A stretch of DNA of 64,000 nt from Pontibacter pamirensis (GCF_010015475.1 NZ_SSNI01000007.1:141018-205017), one strand, 5' to 3'. Positions 45,459 to 55,085 are shown, counted from the first letter of the stretch. Notes: a model not told the origin generated them from the letters alone. Translations and numbers: made by a program.

Positions 45459-46195
45459 ATCTCCTGCGCGTTAAGTATCTCGGCGATATGCACCACCTTT
45501 ACATTGCTTTTCTGCCTGCGCAAAATGCCCTCCATGTGCATCAGGCAACTCATGTCTGCTCCTGTAATATATGCGGCTTCGTGTTGCAGATGATCCATGA
45601 CACGGTCTTTGCCCATCTTCACGGACACAGCCTCTTCTGCCACGCAAAAAGTACCCCCAAAACCGCAGCACTCATCCTTGCGGGTAAGCTCAATCAATTC
45701 CAGACCGTCCACCATACTTAGCAGTTGCTCTGGCTTAGAGAAGGCAGGCGCGACAAGCTCTGACATCTGGGCCAGCTTCAGGCCCCGTTGCCCGTGGCAG
45801 CTCTGGTGCAGCCCTACTTTGTGCGGGAAACGGGCTTTCAGTTTGTCTACCTTCAGTACATCGGTCAGGAACTCGGTCAGTTCATATACTTTTCCCCGCA
45901 TGGCCTCTGTCTCGTTTGGGTACTTGCCGGAGTGCAGGTGGTCTTTCATGTGCAGCACGCAGCTGCCAGAAGGCGCTACGATATAGTCGAAGCCCCTGAA
46001 ATTCTCTATGAAAAGATTATTGCTCTTCTTTGTCAGGTGCTCGAACCCAGAGTTGGCCATGGGCTGTCCACAGCATGTTTGCCTGGACGGGTATACCACC
46101 TCCACACCCAGCTTTTCAAGCAGCTCCAGGGTGGCAATGGCGGCATTAGGGTAAAACTGATCTACGTAACAAGGGATGAATAGACCTACAGTCAT
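45455..46195 (-). CDS. lutA: Lactate utilisation protein A, CCG-domain Fe-S subunit
   Basis: The 246-residue protein has two cysteine-rich CCG domains: one with QTCCGQPMANSGF, another with HQSCHGQRGLKL and DECCGFGGTFCV. These bind an iron-sulfur or haterodisulfide-reductase-type cluster. Together with LutB and LutC it oxidises L-lactate. Its start overlaps the kinase stop by 4 bp, so it belongs to the rhamnose operon, where it consumes the L-lactate that the aldolase/dehydrogenase makes. Confidence 0.95.
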   Translation of the reverse strand: MTVGLFIPCYVDQFYPNAAIATLELLEKLGVEVVYPSRQTCCGQPMANSGFEHLTKKSNNLFIENFRGFDYIVAPSGSCVLHMKDHLHSGKYPNETEAMRGKVYELTEFLTDVLKVDKLKARFPHKVGLHQSCHGQRGLKLAQMSELVAPAFSKPEQLLSMVDGLELIELTRKDECCGFGGTFCVAEEAVSVKMGKDRVMDHLQHEAAYITGADMSCLMHMEGILRRQKSNVKVVHIAEILNAQEI

Positions 46196-47586
46196 AGTTT
46201 AGCGTCGTGCGTTACCGCATAGTATTTTAATTCGATGATGTCGTTGGGCATTGGTTTTGTGTTCCAGTGCTTGTGAATGGCCATGGCGGTGCCAATAGCC
46301 GTTGCCTGTGCCATAGAGGCGGCAAAAACCTCTTTGTCGGGGTAAAGAGAAGCCAGCAGATTCATATAAATGGCGTTCTTGCTGAACCCGCCGTCCACGA
46401 AAATACGCTTCACATCGGCTCCTTCCAACACAAGCTGCGTGGAGGCAACCTGCTGCGTCACCAGGTCGAGGATGAACTGGTGATAGGCCTCTGTGTCGGA
46501 AGCGAAGGACGACAGGTCCCGCTGCGAGAACATTGAATCCTGCAGCAGACTTTCCTTAGCCCTCGCGCCTCCTGCCTGTGGTCTCTCGCCCTGCAAACTG
46601 CTGATGATTTCAGGGTCGAAAGGCACTGATTTGTAGCGGGCCGGACTTTGGTTAAAATGATCCGCAATGCGTTTCACCTGCTGCTCATGCTCGTGTCCGC
46701 CAAAAAACCTGGAAGCTTTCACGGGTTTGCCTTTGTACTGCATAAAGCTCAGGCAGTCCTGCTGTAGTTCCGCATCCGTTAGCGGTGTGGTATTAAATGG
46801 GTTTAGGCTGATGCACCAGGTGCCCGTAGAGATCAACACAAAAGGCTTCTGAAAATTTACCAGGTACGGAATCAGGGCTGCCGAGCTGTCGTGCAGTCCT
46901 ATACCTACTTTGTAACTGTTCCCGGGAAAGGCGGCAGGCACCACTTCATCAGACGGGGCAATGGGTGCCAGTTTATCTATGATCCCCTCCTTCCTCACCC
47001 ACTCGTGGTAGTCGTTTTTCTGGAAATCCCACAGGTTGGTGTGGCAGCCGATGCTGGTGATATCTGAAAAGCACTTGCCCGTTATCAGGTAACTCATATA
47101 CTGCGGCAGGTGCAGGGCGTATGATATCTGCTTGTATAGCTCCGGCTTCTCTTGCTTGATGCGGTACAGCTGCATGCCTGAGTTCAAGCTGCCCAACACA
47201 GGAGAAGCAGTCTCTTTGGATAATTTGTCTTCGCCGCCGTAGGTGTCGTAGAACTGCTTCTTCAGCTCCTCCGGGTATGTTTTCAGGTAATTGTATAAGG
47301 GAGTGAGCGGCCTGCCGTCTTTGTTCAGATAGACGAAGCTCGCCCCGTAGGAGGAGAAGTTTACAGCCTTCACGTCAAACTCCTGCCGCCGGAACACTTC
47401 GTGCAGCGAGTCGAACACCGACAAGCGAAGGCTTTCCAGGTTCTCGCAGGAGTCGCCGTCCTCGTCCACCGTTTCGATAAACCGTGCTGCGCGCTCAAAC
47501 ACAATTCTGTAATTCTCATCAAAGAGGAACAGTTTCTTGTTTGTCTTCCCTACATCGAATACCGCTATAACAGGTGTACCTTGCAT
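46192..47586 (-). CDS. FGGY-family kinase, probable L-rhamnulokinase
   Basis: Starting at the ATG at 47586 the product has 464 residues; the frame extends six codons to a TTG. The ribokinase-hexokinase fold of the FGGY type is visible: AVFDVGKTNKKLFLFDE at the phosphate loop, GIGLHDSSAALIPYL with the catalytic aspartate, LISTGTWCISLNPF, and FVDGGFSKNAIYMNLLASL. It should phosphorylate L-rhamnulose at C1. The isomerase ends one base upstream. The assignment to rhamnulose rather than fuculose or another ketose comes from the operon, since the enzyme is only distantly like E. coli RhaB. Confidence 0.85.
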   Translation of the reverse strand: MQGTPVIAVFDVGKTNKKLFLFDENYRIVFERAARFIETVDEDGDSCENLESLRLSVFDSLHEVFRRQEFDVKAVNFSSYGASFVYLNKDGRPLTPLYNYLKTYPEELKKQFYDTYGGEDKLSKETASPVLGSLNSGMQLYRIKQEKPELYKQISYALHLPQYMSYLITGKCFSDITSIGCHTNLWDFQKNDYHEWVRKEGIIDKLAPIAPSDEVVPAAFPGNSYKVGIGLHDSSAALIPYLVNFQKPFVLISTGTWCISLNPFNTTPLTDAELQQDCLSFMQYKGKPVKASRFFGGHEHEQQVKRIADHFNQSPARYKSVPFDPEIISSLQGERPQAGGARAKESLLQDSMFSQRDLSSFASDTEAYHQFILDLVTQQVASTQLVLEGADVKRIFVDGGFSKNAIYMNLLASLYPDKEVFAASMAQATAIGTAMAIHKHWNTKPMPNDIIELKYYAVTHDAKL

Positions 47587-47587
47587 G

Positions 47588-48862
47588 TTATAATCCTGTA
47601 GCAACAGTCTTCAGACCACGTTCATTTATCAGATTTTCCCTCACTTTCAGTTCCCGGAACAGTTGCAGCGGGCGCAGGGCGGCTCCTGATTGCAGGCGCG
47701 CCTCCGCCACGATGGGGCGCACATCGGTTCGGTAGGCCTCCTGCAGGATCTCCTGGCAGCGCACCACGTCGTTTTCCTGCTGTGCCTCTTTCAGTGCCTG
47801 CTGGTCTACCAACAAGGCCTGCGCGTAGGCAATCATAATGGCTTCCACAGACTGCAGCAGGTCTTCCAGCGGGTCTTTCACGTTATGCGAGGCATCAATC
47901 ATCCAGGCAAGGCTGGTAGCGTGGTTCATTCCCCTGGCATCCATTCCGTCCACCAGCGAGTTGAAGATAAGGAACAGCTGGTACGGCTTGATACTGCCTG
48001 TGGTCAGGTCATCGTCGCCGTACTTGGAGTCGTTGAAGTGGAAACCGCCCAACTTGCCTTCCATCAGCAGCAGCGAAACAATCTGCTCGATGTTGGCATT
48101 GGGGAGATGATGGCCCAGGTCCACCAGGGTATAGGCCTTCGGGCCGAGCTTGTTGGCGTACAGCAGCGACTGTCCCCAGTCACCGACCGTCATGGAGTAG
48201 AAGTTAGGCTCGAAGGCCTTGTACTCCACAAACACCTTCCAGTCGTCGGGCAGGGCAGCATATACCTCCTGCAGACTCTCCAGGGTGTTCTCGAAGGCAC
48301 CCCGGAAGTTTAGCTGCCCCGGAAAGCTGGAGCCGTCTGACAGCCACACCGTCAGGGAATCGGAGCCTAGCTCCACGCCATGCCTGATAACCTCGATGTT
48401 ATGCTCCACCGCCTGCCGACGCACCGCTTTGTCTACGTGTTGCATCGAGCCGAACTTGTAGCTCAGTTTCTGGTCCGGCTGGTCCTGGAACGTGTTGGAG
48501 TTCACCGCGTCGAACTTCAGCCCGTGCTGTGCGGCCAGCGCTTTTGTAGCTTTGTAGTCATTGGGAATATCCCAGGGAATATGCAGCGAAATGGCTCCGC
48601 TGGACTGGTTCAGGGCGTGCAGCAAGCCTACGTCTTCAATTTTCTCCTCCAGGCTTCGTGGCTCCCCGCTGCCTGAGAAGCGGCCAAAGCGGGTGCCACC
48701 CGTACCCAGCGCCCAGCTCGGAATGCCTATCTGGAAATCAACCAGCTTTTGCAGTATACCGGCCACATTTTGCTGTGTTGAGGCTGCAAACTCATACCTG
48801 CGCTTGTGCTCCTGCGCATGCTGCTGGTTGAACTCATCTATCTTATACTTGTCTATTTGCAT
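47588..48862 (-). CDS. rhaI: L-rhamnose isomerase, RhaI type
   Basis: The 424-residue TIM-barrel enzyme converts L-rhamnose to L-rhamnulose. Segments IPSWALGTGGTRFGRFSG, VEYKAFEPNFYSMTVGDWG, VDLGHHLPNANIEQIV and GGFHFNDSKYGDDDL typify the RhaI type, with the metal-binding Glu, Asp and His residues in these strands; it is not of the RhaA type of E. coli. It follows the bifunctional aldolase gene by 60 bp and is joined to the kinase by 1 bp. Confidence 0.92.
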   Translation of the reverse strand: MQIDKYKIDEFNQQHAQEHKRRYEFAASTQQNVAGILQKLVDFQIGIPSWALGTGGTRFGRFSGSGEPRSLEEKIEDVGLLHALNQSSGAISLHIPWDIPNDYKATKALAAQHGLKFDAVNSNTFQDQPDQKLSYKFGSMQHVDKAVRRQAVEHNIEVIRHGVELGSDSLTVWLSDGSSFPGQLNFRGAFENTLESLQEVYAALPDDWKVFVEYKAFEPNFYSMTVGDWGQSLLYANKLGPKAYTLVDLGHHLPNANIEQIVSLLLMEGKLGGFHFNDSKYGDDDLTTGSIKPYQLFLIFNSLVDGMDARGMNHATSLAWMIDASHNVKDPLEDLLQSVEAIMIAYAQALLVDQQALKEAQQENDVVRCQEILQEAYRTDVRPIVAEARLQSGAALRPLQLFRELKVRENLINERGLKTVATGL

Positions 48863-48922
48863 GAAATCAGATTTGTTTGATGGAGTTGGCTACAAAAGCT
48901 GACTCCCCAGTTTTCGATACTA

Positions 48923-51049
48923 TTATCTGACGAAAGCCATCGCCACACCGCCGTCCACGTTCAGCACGTTTCCGGTCGACTTGCTTAGCAACCCGCCCAC
49001 GAAGGCAAAGCAGGCATTGGCGATGTCTTCTGGAAGTATGATTTGGTTTAGCAGGGTGCGCTTGGCATAGAAAGCCGGCAGTTCCTCCACCTTCACACCG
49101 TAGGCTTTTGCACGGCCCTCGGCCCAGCCACCGGCCCAGATGTTGCTGTCGCTGATAACGGCGTCAGGGTTCACCACATTCACGCGTATGCCGTCGTTAC
49201 CCAGCTCGGCCGCGTTCAGCCTGCTCAGGTGCAGCTGCGCCGCTTTCGCGGAGCCGTAGCCGGCGTTGTTCGGGCCAGACACCAGAGCGTTCTTGCTCAC
49301 GATGTTCAGTACATCGCCACCGATGTCCTGCTTGCGCATCACCTCTACCCCTGCCTGCGTCACCATAAACTGTCCTTTTACCAGCACGTCATATAGCAGG
49401 TCCCAATCTTTCTCGGTATGGTCTTCGATGGATTTGGAGATGGAAAGCCCGGCGTTGTTGATAATGATGTCCACGCCGCCGAAAGCTAAGGCCGCCGCGT
49501 CGAAGGCTTGCTGAATCTGGTCGCTTTTTGTTACGTCCAGTGCTGCTGTGGCATAGGAGTCTTTGCCGTACTGGCCTTTAAACTCTTCACTTGCTTCCTG
49601 TAGTCGCTCCTCGTTCATGTCGTTCAGCACCACTACGGCGCCTTCCTCCACAAACCGCTTTGCAATGGCTTTACCGATACCTCCCGCACTGCCTGTTATC
49701 AGGGCTATTCTGCCTGACAGCGCCTTTGGCTTCGGCATACGCTGTAGCTTTGCCTCTTCCAGTAGCCAGTACTCTATGTCAAAAGCCTCCTGGCGCGGCA
49801 GGGAGGTATACTCTGACACAGCCTCGGCACCCTTCATCACGTTGATGGCGTTGATGTAAAACTCAGAGGCCACACGAGTTGTCTGCTTGTCTTTGGAGAA
49901 GGAGAACATACCCACTCCTGGGTATAGAATAATCACCGGGTTTTTGTCGCGTACGGCCGGGCTATTCGGGTGCTTGTGGTTCTCGTAGTAGTCGGCGTAC
50001 ATCTGGCGGTATTTGGCAAAGGCCGGAGCAAGCCGCTCCTTCAGCGCCTTTACATCCGACAGGTCCTCGTCTGGCTTCAGGTCCAGCACCAGTGGGCTGA
50101 TTTTGGTCCTCAGGAAGTGGTCGGGGCAGCTGGTGCCCATCGGGGCCAGCCTGTCCAGGTCGTTGGAGTTGATGAACTCCAGCACCCGGGCATCGTCCGT
50201 GAAATGGCCGATCATGTGGCGCTCGCTGGAGCAGAAGCCGCGCAGCACAGGAGCCAGCGCGGCAGCCTGCTTCTTGCGGTCCGCCTCTCCCAGGCTTTCT
50301 ATCTTAGCGCCGCCAAACACAGGTCCTTTTTTGCCGATGTTCTGCTCCATATACTCTGCGCACTGCTCTATTACCTCCAGCGTGTTGATATAGCTTTCGT
50401 AGGCGGTGTCGCCCCAGGTAAACAGGCCGTGGGAACCCAGCATGATACCCCGGATGCCCGGGTTCTCATCCAGGCACTGGCGCAGCTGCAGGCCAAGGTC
50501 GAAGCCCGGTCGCTGCCAGTCTACCCACCCGATGGTGCCTCCGAATAATTCTTCTGTTATTTTTTTCCCGTCCTTTGCGGCGGCAATGGCAATGGCCGCA
50601 TCCGGGTGCAGGTGGTCGATGTGCTTAAAGGGCAGAAAGCCGTGCAGTGGCGTATCGATGGAAGGGGCCTTTGAGCTGAGGTCGAAGATGCTGTGGTTGA
50701 AAAGCTCCACCATCTCGTCTTCGTGCTCTATTCCCCTGTACACGTTCTTCAGGCTTCTGAGGCGATCTACATACAAGGCGGCAAGGCCACTGCGCTTCAG
50801 GGTACCCAAGTCACCGCCGGAGCCTTTCACCCACATCACCTCTGTGTCCTGCCCATTAAGCGGGTCTTTGGCCATCACCTTGCAGGAGGTGTTGCCCCCT
50901 CCGTAGTTGGTCAGCCGAAGGTCTGCTCCCAGCAGGTTCGACCTGTAAATCAGCAGTCCTACCTCATCGCCTGTAAGTTTGGCGGCTTCCTCCTCATCCC
51001 ACAGATAGCTGACATGCTTAAATTCTGTCTTTGTTGTAGATTCTAACAT
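48923..51049 (-). CDS. Bifunctional rhamnulose-phosphate aldolase / L-lactaldehyde dehydrogenase (RhaEW type)
   Basis: The ATG at 51049 gives 708 residues; a TTG three codons up is less likely. The N-terminal half (about 25-400) is a class II aldolase: LTNYGGGNTSCK, VKGSGGD, and the metal motif HIDHLHPDAAIAIA. The C-terminal part (about 440-708) is a short-chain dehydrogenase with TGSAGGIGKAIA, NNAGLSIS and the Y-x3-K pair in NAGYGSAKAA. This is the fusion that splits L-rhamnulose 1-phosphate into dihydroxyacetone phosphate and L-lactaldehyde and then oxidises the latter to L-lactate. It is the first gene of an operon continuing with rhaI, kinase and lutABC, which fits the product L-lactate. 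Confidence 0.92.
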   Translation of the reverse strand: MLESTTKTEFKHVSYLWDEEEAAKLTGDEVGLLIYRSNLLGADLRLTNYGGGNTSCKVMAKDPLNGQDTEVMWVKGSGGDLGTLKRSGLAALYVDRLRSLKNVYRGIEHEDEMVELFNHSIFDLSSKAPSIDTPLHGFLPFKHIDHLHPDAAIAIAAAKDGKKITEELFGGTIGWVDWQRPGFDLGLQLRQCLDENPGIRGIMLGSHGLFTWGDTAYESYINTLEVIEQCAEYMEQNIGKKGPVFGGAKIESLGEADRKKQAAALAPVLRGFCSSERHMIGHFTDDARVLEFINSNDLDRLAPMGTSCPDHFLRTKISPLVLDLKPDEDLSDVKALKERLAPAFAKYRQMYADYYENHKHPNSPAVRDKNPVIILYPGVGMFSFSKDKQTTRVASEFYINAINVMKGAEAVSEYTSLPRQEAFDIEYWLLEEAKLQRMPKPKALSGRIALITGSAGGIGKAIAKRFVEEGAVVVLNDMNEERLQEASEEFKGQYGKDSYATAALDVTKSDQIQQAFDAAALAFGGVDIIINNAGLSISKSIEDHTEKDWDLLYDVLVKGQFMVTQAGVEVMRKQDIGGDVLNIVSKNALVSGPNNAGYGSAKAAQLHLSRLNAAELGNDGIRVNVVNPDAVISDSNIWAGGWAEGRAKAYGVKVEELPAFYAKRTLLNQIILPEDIANACFAFVGGLLSKSTGNVLNVDGGVAMAFVR

Positions 51050-51320
51050 ATGCTTCAATGATTTTAAGTTGCGTATTTTATATGATGTTTCCGTACCCCG
51101 CTGTGGTTACAGAAAGTACGATAACCGTAACTCTAGACACAATGGCGGCATAATTTCCTTTTAGCACTTCTTCCCATTCCCTAAACGCATAGCCCACAGC
51201 TCCGGGAAGATACATTCGAAAATATTGCAGGGTTAGCCGTCGGAATTTCCCCCAATGTTGCTTGCTCGAACTAGCCGAGGATGTATTCAAGTATAAATAT
51301 AATGTAGATGTAGCTATTTA

Positions 51321-51340
51321 CTGTCCTGCACTGTCATGCT
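51321..51340 (-). promoter_or_regulatory. Tandem 10-bp direct repeat, candidate operator of the rhamnose operon
   Basis: On the minus strand it reads AGCATGACAG TGCAGGACAG, two copies of the unit n-n-CAkGACAG. It is 271 bp upstream of the ATG at 51049, in the same orientation relative to the gene as the other two sites. Confidence 0.45.
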
Positions 51341-51565
51341 CAAACTGTTCTAACATGTTACGGATAAACCGGACCTGCTGCCTTAGACCCGAGATTCTTT
51401 ACCGGCAGGCATAAAATAAACTTCAACTTTAACCGGGGGAGCAAGAATAGTTTTCATGCGTCTTTCAACAGAAAGGCTGTTGACTTCTATTATGTTAGAG
51501 GTTCTGGCAGAACTGAAGGCAGAATCCAGCAAATTTCTGTCAATAGCCTCTAATTTCAGATGTTA

Positions 51566-51585
51566 TTCAGGACAGTTCATGACAG
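51566..51585 (+). promoter_or_regulatory. Tandem 10-bp direct repeat, candidate operator of the 907-aa dehydrogenase
   Basis: TTCAGGACAG is followed directly by TTCATGACAG, one mismatch apart. It lies 173 bp upstream of the ATG at 51759. Confidence 0.5.
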
Positions 51586-51758
51586 ATACCCGGCCTTAAG
51601 GTGTTAAATTGATTATCAAATAAAGTAGACTGCACTGTTGCTTCTATATATAAGATGAGTGTCTGGAAGAATAGGAACAGAGTTTTTCACATGCTTTTAC
51701 AGTAGCACTACAATCTTGTTATAAACGGTTATCAACTAAACCATAATTCTATATTATT

Positions 51759-54482
51759 ATGCGTCATAAAATCCTATCAATAAGGCTCCTGTTAGCCCTC
51801 TCTGTGCCTGTCCTTGTTGGCTCTTCCTGTAGCAGGATAGAAAAGGAGGAGTCAGTGAATGACATGCCAGTTGACCCGAGAACAGAGAAGCTAAAACTGC
51901 CAGAGGGATTTCGGGCGGAGCATTTACATAGTCCTTCAGAAAATGAGCAGGGTTCCTGGGTTTCTATGGCCTTTGATGATAAGGGCAGAATGATAGCATC
52001 AGATCAATACGGTGCCCTGTATCGCCTGGAACTGCCTCCTATCGGTTCTGATTCTTTAAAGCCTAAAATCGAAAAGCTCATGATAGGTGACGGTACAGTA
52101 CTTGACTCTGCCAGCACGCATGGGGGAATGGGCTATGCACAGGGTTTGCTTTGGGCTTTTAACAGTCTCTACGTCATGGTAAACCACAACAGCAACGAGG
52201 ACTTTTCGAAAGGAAGCGGCCTGTACCGCCTCCAGGACACAGACGGAAACGACCAGTTTGATAAGGTAACCTTGCTAAAGGAACTCAAAGGAGAAGGTGA
52301 GCATGGCCCGCACAGTATCAAGTTATCACCTGATAAAAAATCCCTTTATGTTGTTGCCGGCAACCACACCGACCTCCCAGAAATGGATGCCTATAGGCTT
52401 CCTCCTGTCTGGAAAGCAGACAACCTTTTTCCGCAGATAAAAGACCCCCGGGGGCATGCCAACGACCGGGAAGCGCCAGGTGGATGGATTGCTAAAGTCG
52501 ACTCCTTGGGGCAGCATTGGGAACTGATAAGCGCTGGCTTCCGGAACCCTTTTGATATTGCTTTCAACGACGCAGGTGATTTGTTTACCTATGACTCAGA
52601 CATGGAATGGGACTTTGGGATGCCTTGGTACAGGCCTACCCGCATCTGCCACGTAACCAGCGGCAGCGAGTTCGGCTGGCGTACCGGTAACGGAAAATGG
52701 TCTCCTGCCTATCCCGATAACCTGCCGCCTGTGCTCAACATTGGCCAGGGCTCTCCTACCAACGTAGTTTACGGAGGCGACGCGAAATTCCCTGAAAAGT
52801 ACCGTAATGCTGTTTTTGCCTTTGACTGGAGCTTTGGGATTATTTACGCCGTTCACCTTCAGCCAGAAGGAGCCTCATATAAAGCAGAGGCAGAAGAGTT
52901 TATTTCCGGTTCACCATTGCCGCTGACCGATGGCGTGATTGGCCCTGATGGAGCGCTTTACTTTCTTACCGGAGGGCGCAGGCTGGAATCCGATCTGTAT
53001 CGGGTTTATTACGGTGACCAGGAGGAAATTGTAGCGTCTGCTTCCCGCAAATCAAATGTAAAAGAGACGGAGGCAAGCAAAATCAGAAAGCAACTGGAGC
53101 AGTATCATGGTCAGGCACGGGCAGGAGCAGTTGATTTCGCGTGGCCATATCTCAAGCACAATGACCGCTTTGTGCGCTATGCCGCACGTATTGCCGTGGA
53201 GCACCAGCCGGTAAGCCAGTGGCAAGCACGTGCCCTAAATGAGAAGGATCCTCAGATTTTAACACAGGCAATTATTGCCTTAGCGCGGCATGGCAACAAG
53301 GCCCAGCGTAACGAGATGCTGGAGTCTCTCATGACAATTGATTATGCCCAGCTCTCAGAGCCTAAAAAACTGGATCTGCTTCGGGCCTTTGAGTTAGTTC
53401 TGTACAGACATGGCACACCAGAACCAGCCTTAAAAAATAAGACAATCGCATACCTGGACGCACGTTACCCTGCCGAAAACAACAATTTGAACCGGTCTCT
53501 CAGCAAACTACTTGTTAGCTTAGATGCACCGCAGGTAGTACCTAAAACGCTGGCACTACTGGAGGCAGCAAAGGATGACAAGACTGAACAGGAAACGGCT
53601 ACGGCATCTTCTGACCTTATTCTTCGGAACCCGCAGTACGGGCTGGACATCGCCAACATGTTAGCGAATGTACCTCCTGCCCAGCAAACGTACTATGCAA
53701 CGGCCTTGAGTGAAGCCAAAACCGGCTGGACTCCTGAGCTTCGTGATAAGTACTTCCAGTGGATGTACAATGCTTTTAACTACAAGGGGGGCAGAAGCTA
53801 TGTAGGGTTTGTAGACAAAGCGCGTAAGGCAGCTTTAAGCCATGTACCCAAGAGCCAGTTTGCGCATTACAACACCATGTCAGGCGACTCTCTGCTTGGC
53901 GGTGGCGGACTGGATTTGGCTAATGCGGATTCCTACAAACCACAGGGCCCGGGAAGGAAGTGGACTGTTGAAGAAGCGTTGCCTTTAGTGGAGAATGGGC
54001 TTGCGCAACAGAACCTGGAGCAGGGGAAAGCGATTTATGCTGCTACACTCTGCAAATCATGCCATACGATGGAAGGCGAAGGAGGATTTATAGGTCCGGA
54101 TTTAAGTCAGTTAGGTAATCGGTTTACACCTAAAGATATCCTGGAAGCCATCATTCACCCGGATAGTGTTATATCAGATCAGTATGCGGCTACCATATTT
54201 CATTTAAAAGACGGAAGCTCTGTTGTAGGAAGGCTGACAAACGAAAATGACAATACGTACTTTGTTTCGCAGAACCCATTTGCGCCACAGAAGCTTCGTG
54301 AAATCCCTAAAAGCCAGGTGACAAGAACGAAAGAGTCTGAAGTCTCGCCGATGTTACCGAACCTGATCAACCGCTTAAATCCCGATGAACTGAAGGACTT
54401 GATGGCTTACCTGATATCCGCAGGCAATAAAGAACACAAAGTATATACCGTATCAAATAGTCCTGATAATAATAAAAAGTAA
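51759..54482 (+). CDS. Haem-binding dehydrogenase lipoprotein (propeller, HEAT, cytochrome c)
   Basis: The 907-residue protein has a lipobox GSSC (Cys24), a sugar-dehydrogenase-like beta-propeller (about 45-420: LPEGFRAEHLHSP, WVSMAFDDKGRMIASD, GFRNPFDIAFN, DGVIGPDGALYFLTGGRR), a HEAT-like helical domain (about 440-740), and a C-terminal cytochrome c of the Verrucomicrobium/Pirellula type with CKSCH (765-769), GPDLSQLG and DSVISDQYA. It probably oxidises a sugar or polyol in the periplasm; haem rather than PQQ is certain from the CxxCH, while the propeller cofactor is not known. It is a single-gene unit with its own terminator. Confidence 0.88.
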   Translation: MRHKILSIRLLLALSVPVLVGSSCSRIEKEESVNDMPVDPRTEKLKLPEGFRAEHLHSPSENEQGSWVSMAFDDKGRMIASDQYGALYRLELPPIGSDSLKPKIEKLMIGDGTVLDSASTHGGMGYAQGLLWAFNSLYVMVNHNSNEDFSKGSGLYRLQDTDGNDQFDKVTLLKELKGEGEHGPHSIKLSPDKKSLYVVAGNHTDLPEMDAYRLPPVWKADNLFPQIKDPRGHANDREAPGGWIAKVDSLGQHWELISAGFRNPFDIAFNDAGDLFTYDSDMEWDFGMPWYRPTRICHVTSGSEFGWRTGNGKWSPAYPDNLPPVLNIGQGSPTNVVYGGDAKFPEKYRNAVFAFDWSFGIIYAVHLQPEGASYKAEAEEFISGSPLPLTDGVIGPDGALYFLTGGRRLESDLYRVYYGDQEEIVASASRKSNVKETEASKIRKQLEQYHGQARAGAVDFAWPYLKHNDRFVRYAARIAVEHQPVSQWQARALNEKDPQILTQAIIALARHGNKAQRNEMLESLMTIDYAQLSEPKKLDLLRAFELVLYRHGTPEPALKNKTIAYLDARYPAENNNLNRSLSKLLVSLDAPQVVPKTLALLEAAKDDKTEQETATASSDLILRNPQYGLDIANMLANVPPAQQTYYATALSEAKTGWTPELRDKYFQWMYNAFNYKGGRSYVGFVDKARKAALSHVPKSQFAHYNTMSGDSLLGGGGLDLANADSYKPQGPGRKWTVEEALPLVENGLAQQNLEQGKAIYAATLCKSCHTMEGEGGFIGPDLSQLGNRFTPKDILEAIIHPDSVISDQYAATIFHLKDGSSVVGRLTNENDNTYFVSQNPFAPQKLREIPKSQVTRTKESEVSPMLPNLINRLNPDELKDLMAYLISAGNKEHKVYTVSNSPDNNKK

Positions 54483-54545
54483 GATTAGCGTTTCAGGAGC
54501 ATGACGGAAAATTTAAGATAAACTGATTTCATACTTGGTTTGTTT

Positions 54546-54581
54546 AACCTCCAGGGCACTTGCGCTGGAGGTTTTTCTTTT
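54546..54581 (+). terminator. Terminator of the 907-aa dehydrogenase gene
   Basis: Arms AACCTCCAG and CTGGAGGTT with a T-rich tail, 63 bp after the stop. Confidence 0.88.
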
Positions 54582-54629
54582 AATGCACGCAAGATCATGT
54601 TTTAAAGTCGACAATTTTAGTCATTGGTA

Positions 54630-54753
54630 GGGACTACATTGGTTCAGCTTGTAGTCCCAGCGGGACGAACTGTTGATAGCTTGGTCCATAAGCACCTATA
54701 GCTTCAGAGGAGCAATGGGATTTGTTTCTATCAACAGGTCGTACCGCCGGGAC
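54630..54753. repeat. Nested inverted repeats, REP-like intergenic element
   Basis: GGGACTACA (54630) pairs with TGTAGTCCC (54650). A second repeat overlaps it: 54654-54679 pairs with 54728-54753 over 26 positions with three mismatches (GTCCC.GCGG.ACGA.CTGTTGATAG). The region from 54590 to 55030 otherwise holds no gene; a fragment at 54935-54956 resembles that at 22931. Confidence 0.7.
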
Positions 54754-55033
54754 TTTGGCGTAACATTGAATAGAAAGTATAGCTTTACTGCCTTTACATC
54801 GTATAAGCACCATGCCAGATTTTTTTATTTTTGGCCCTCTGGCTCAGCCGGGTCAGGCACTCAATTTTCAGCTTATACTATCATCAAGTGAAGCTGCGCA
54901 TAAAGCTGTTCCAGGGGTTGTGTGTAGTTTGAACTTACCCTTAGCCCCTCCAAGGTGGGAATCTGCTTGTAAACAAAGTAACGCGCATAGATCAACTGGT
55001 ATCGGTATTATCTGATGCTTGCGAAAGCAGCAA

Positions 55034-55085
55034 AAAAGAAAAGGTGCGTTGCTTCCTGCATGATAGGGAGCAACGCACCTTTTTC
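55034..55085 (-). terminator. Terminator of the MFS-ended operon
   Basis: Arms AAAAGGTGCGTTGCT and AGCAACGCACCTTTT around a short loop; T-tract on the minus strand. Confidence 0.85.

Larger units (their letters stand above)
51050..51758. other. Divergent promoter region between the rhamnose operon and a haem dehydrogenase gene
   Basis: No gene was found. It holds two tandem direct-repeat sites (51321-51340, 51566-51585), a hairpin TCAACAG/CTGTTGA at 51465-51483, and a 7-bp inverted repeat TTAGAGG/CCTCTAA at 51495 and 51547. These suggest a regulated, structured leader or operator region. Confidence 0.5.

Noticed and set aside
51078..51290. 70-residue minus-strand frame upstream of the rhamnose operon
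   Set aside because: No family pattern and it lies in the promoter region of the operon.
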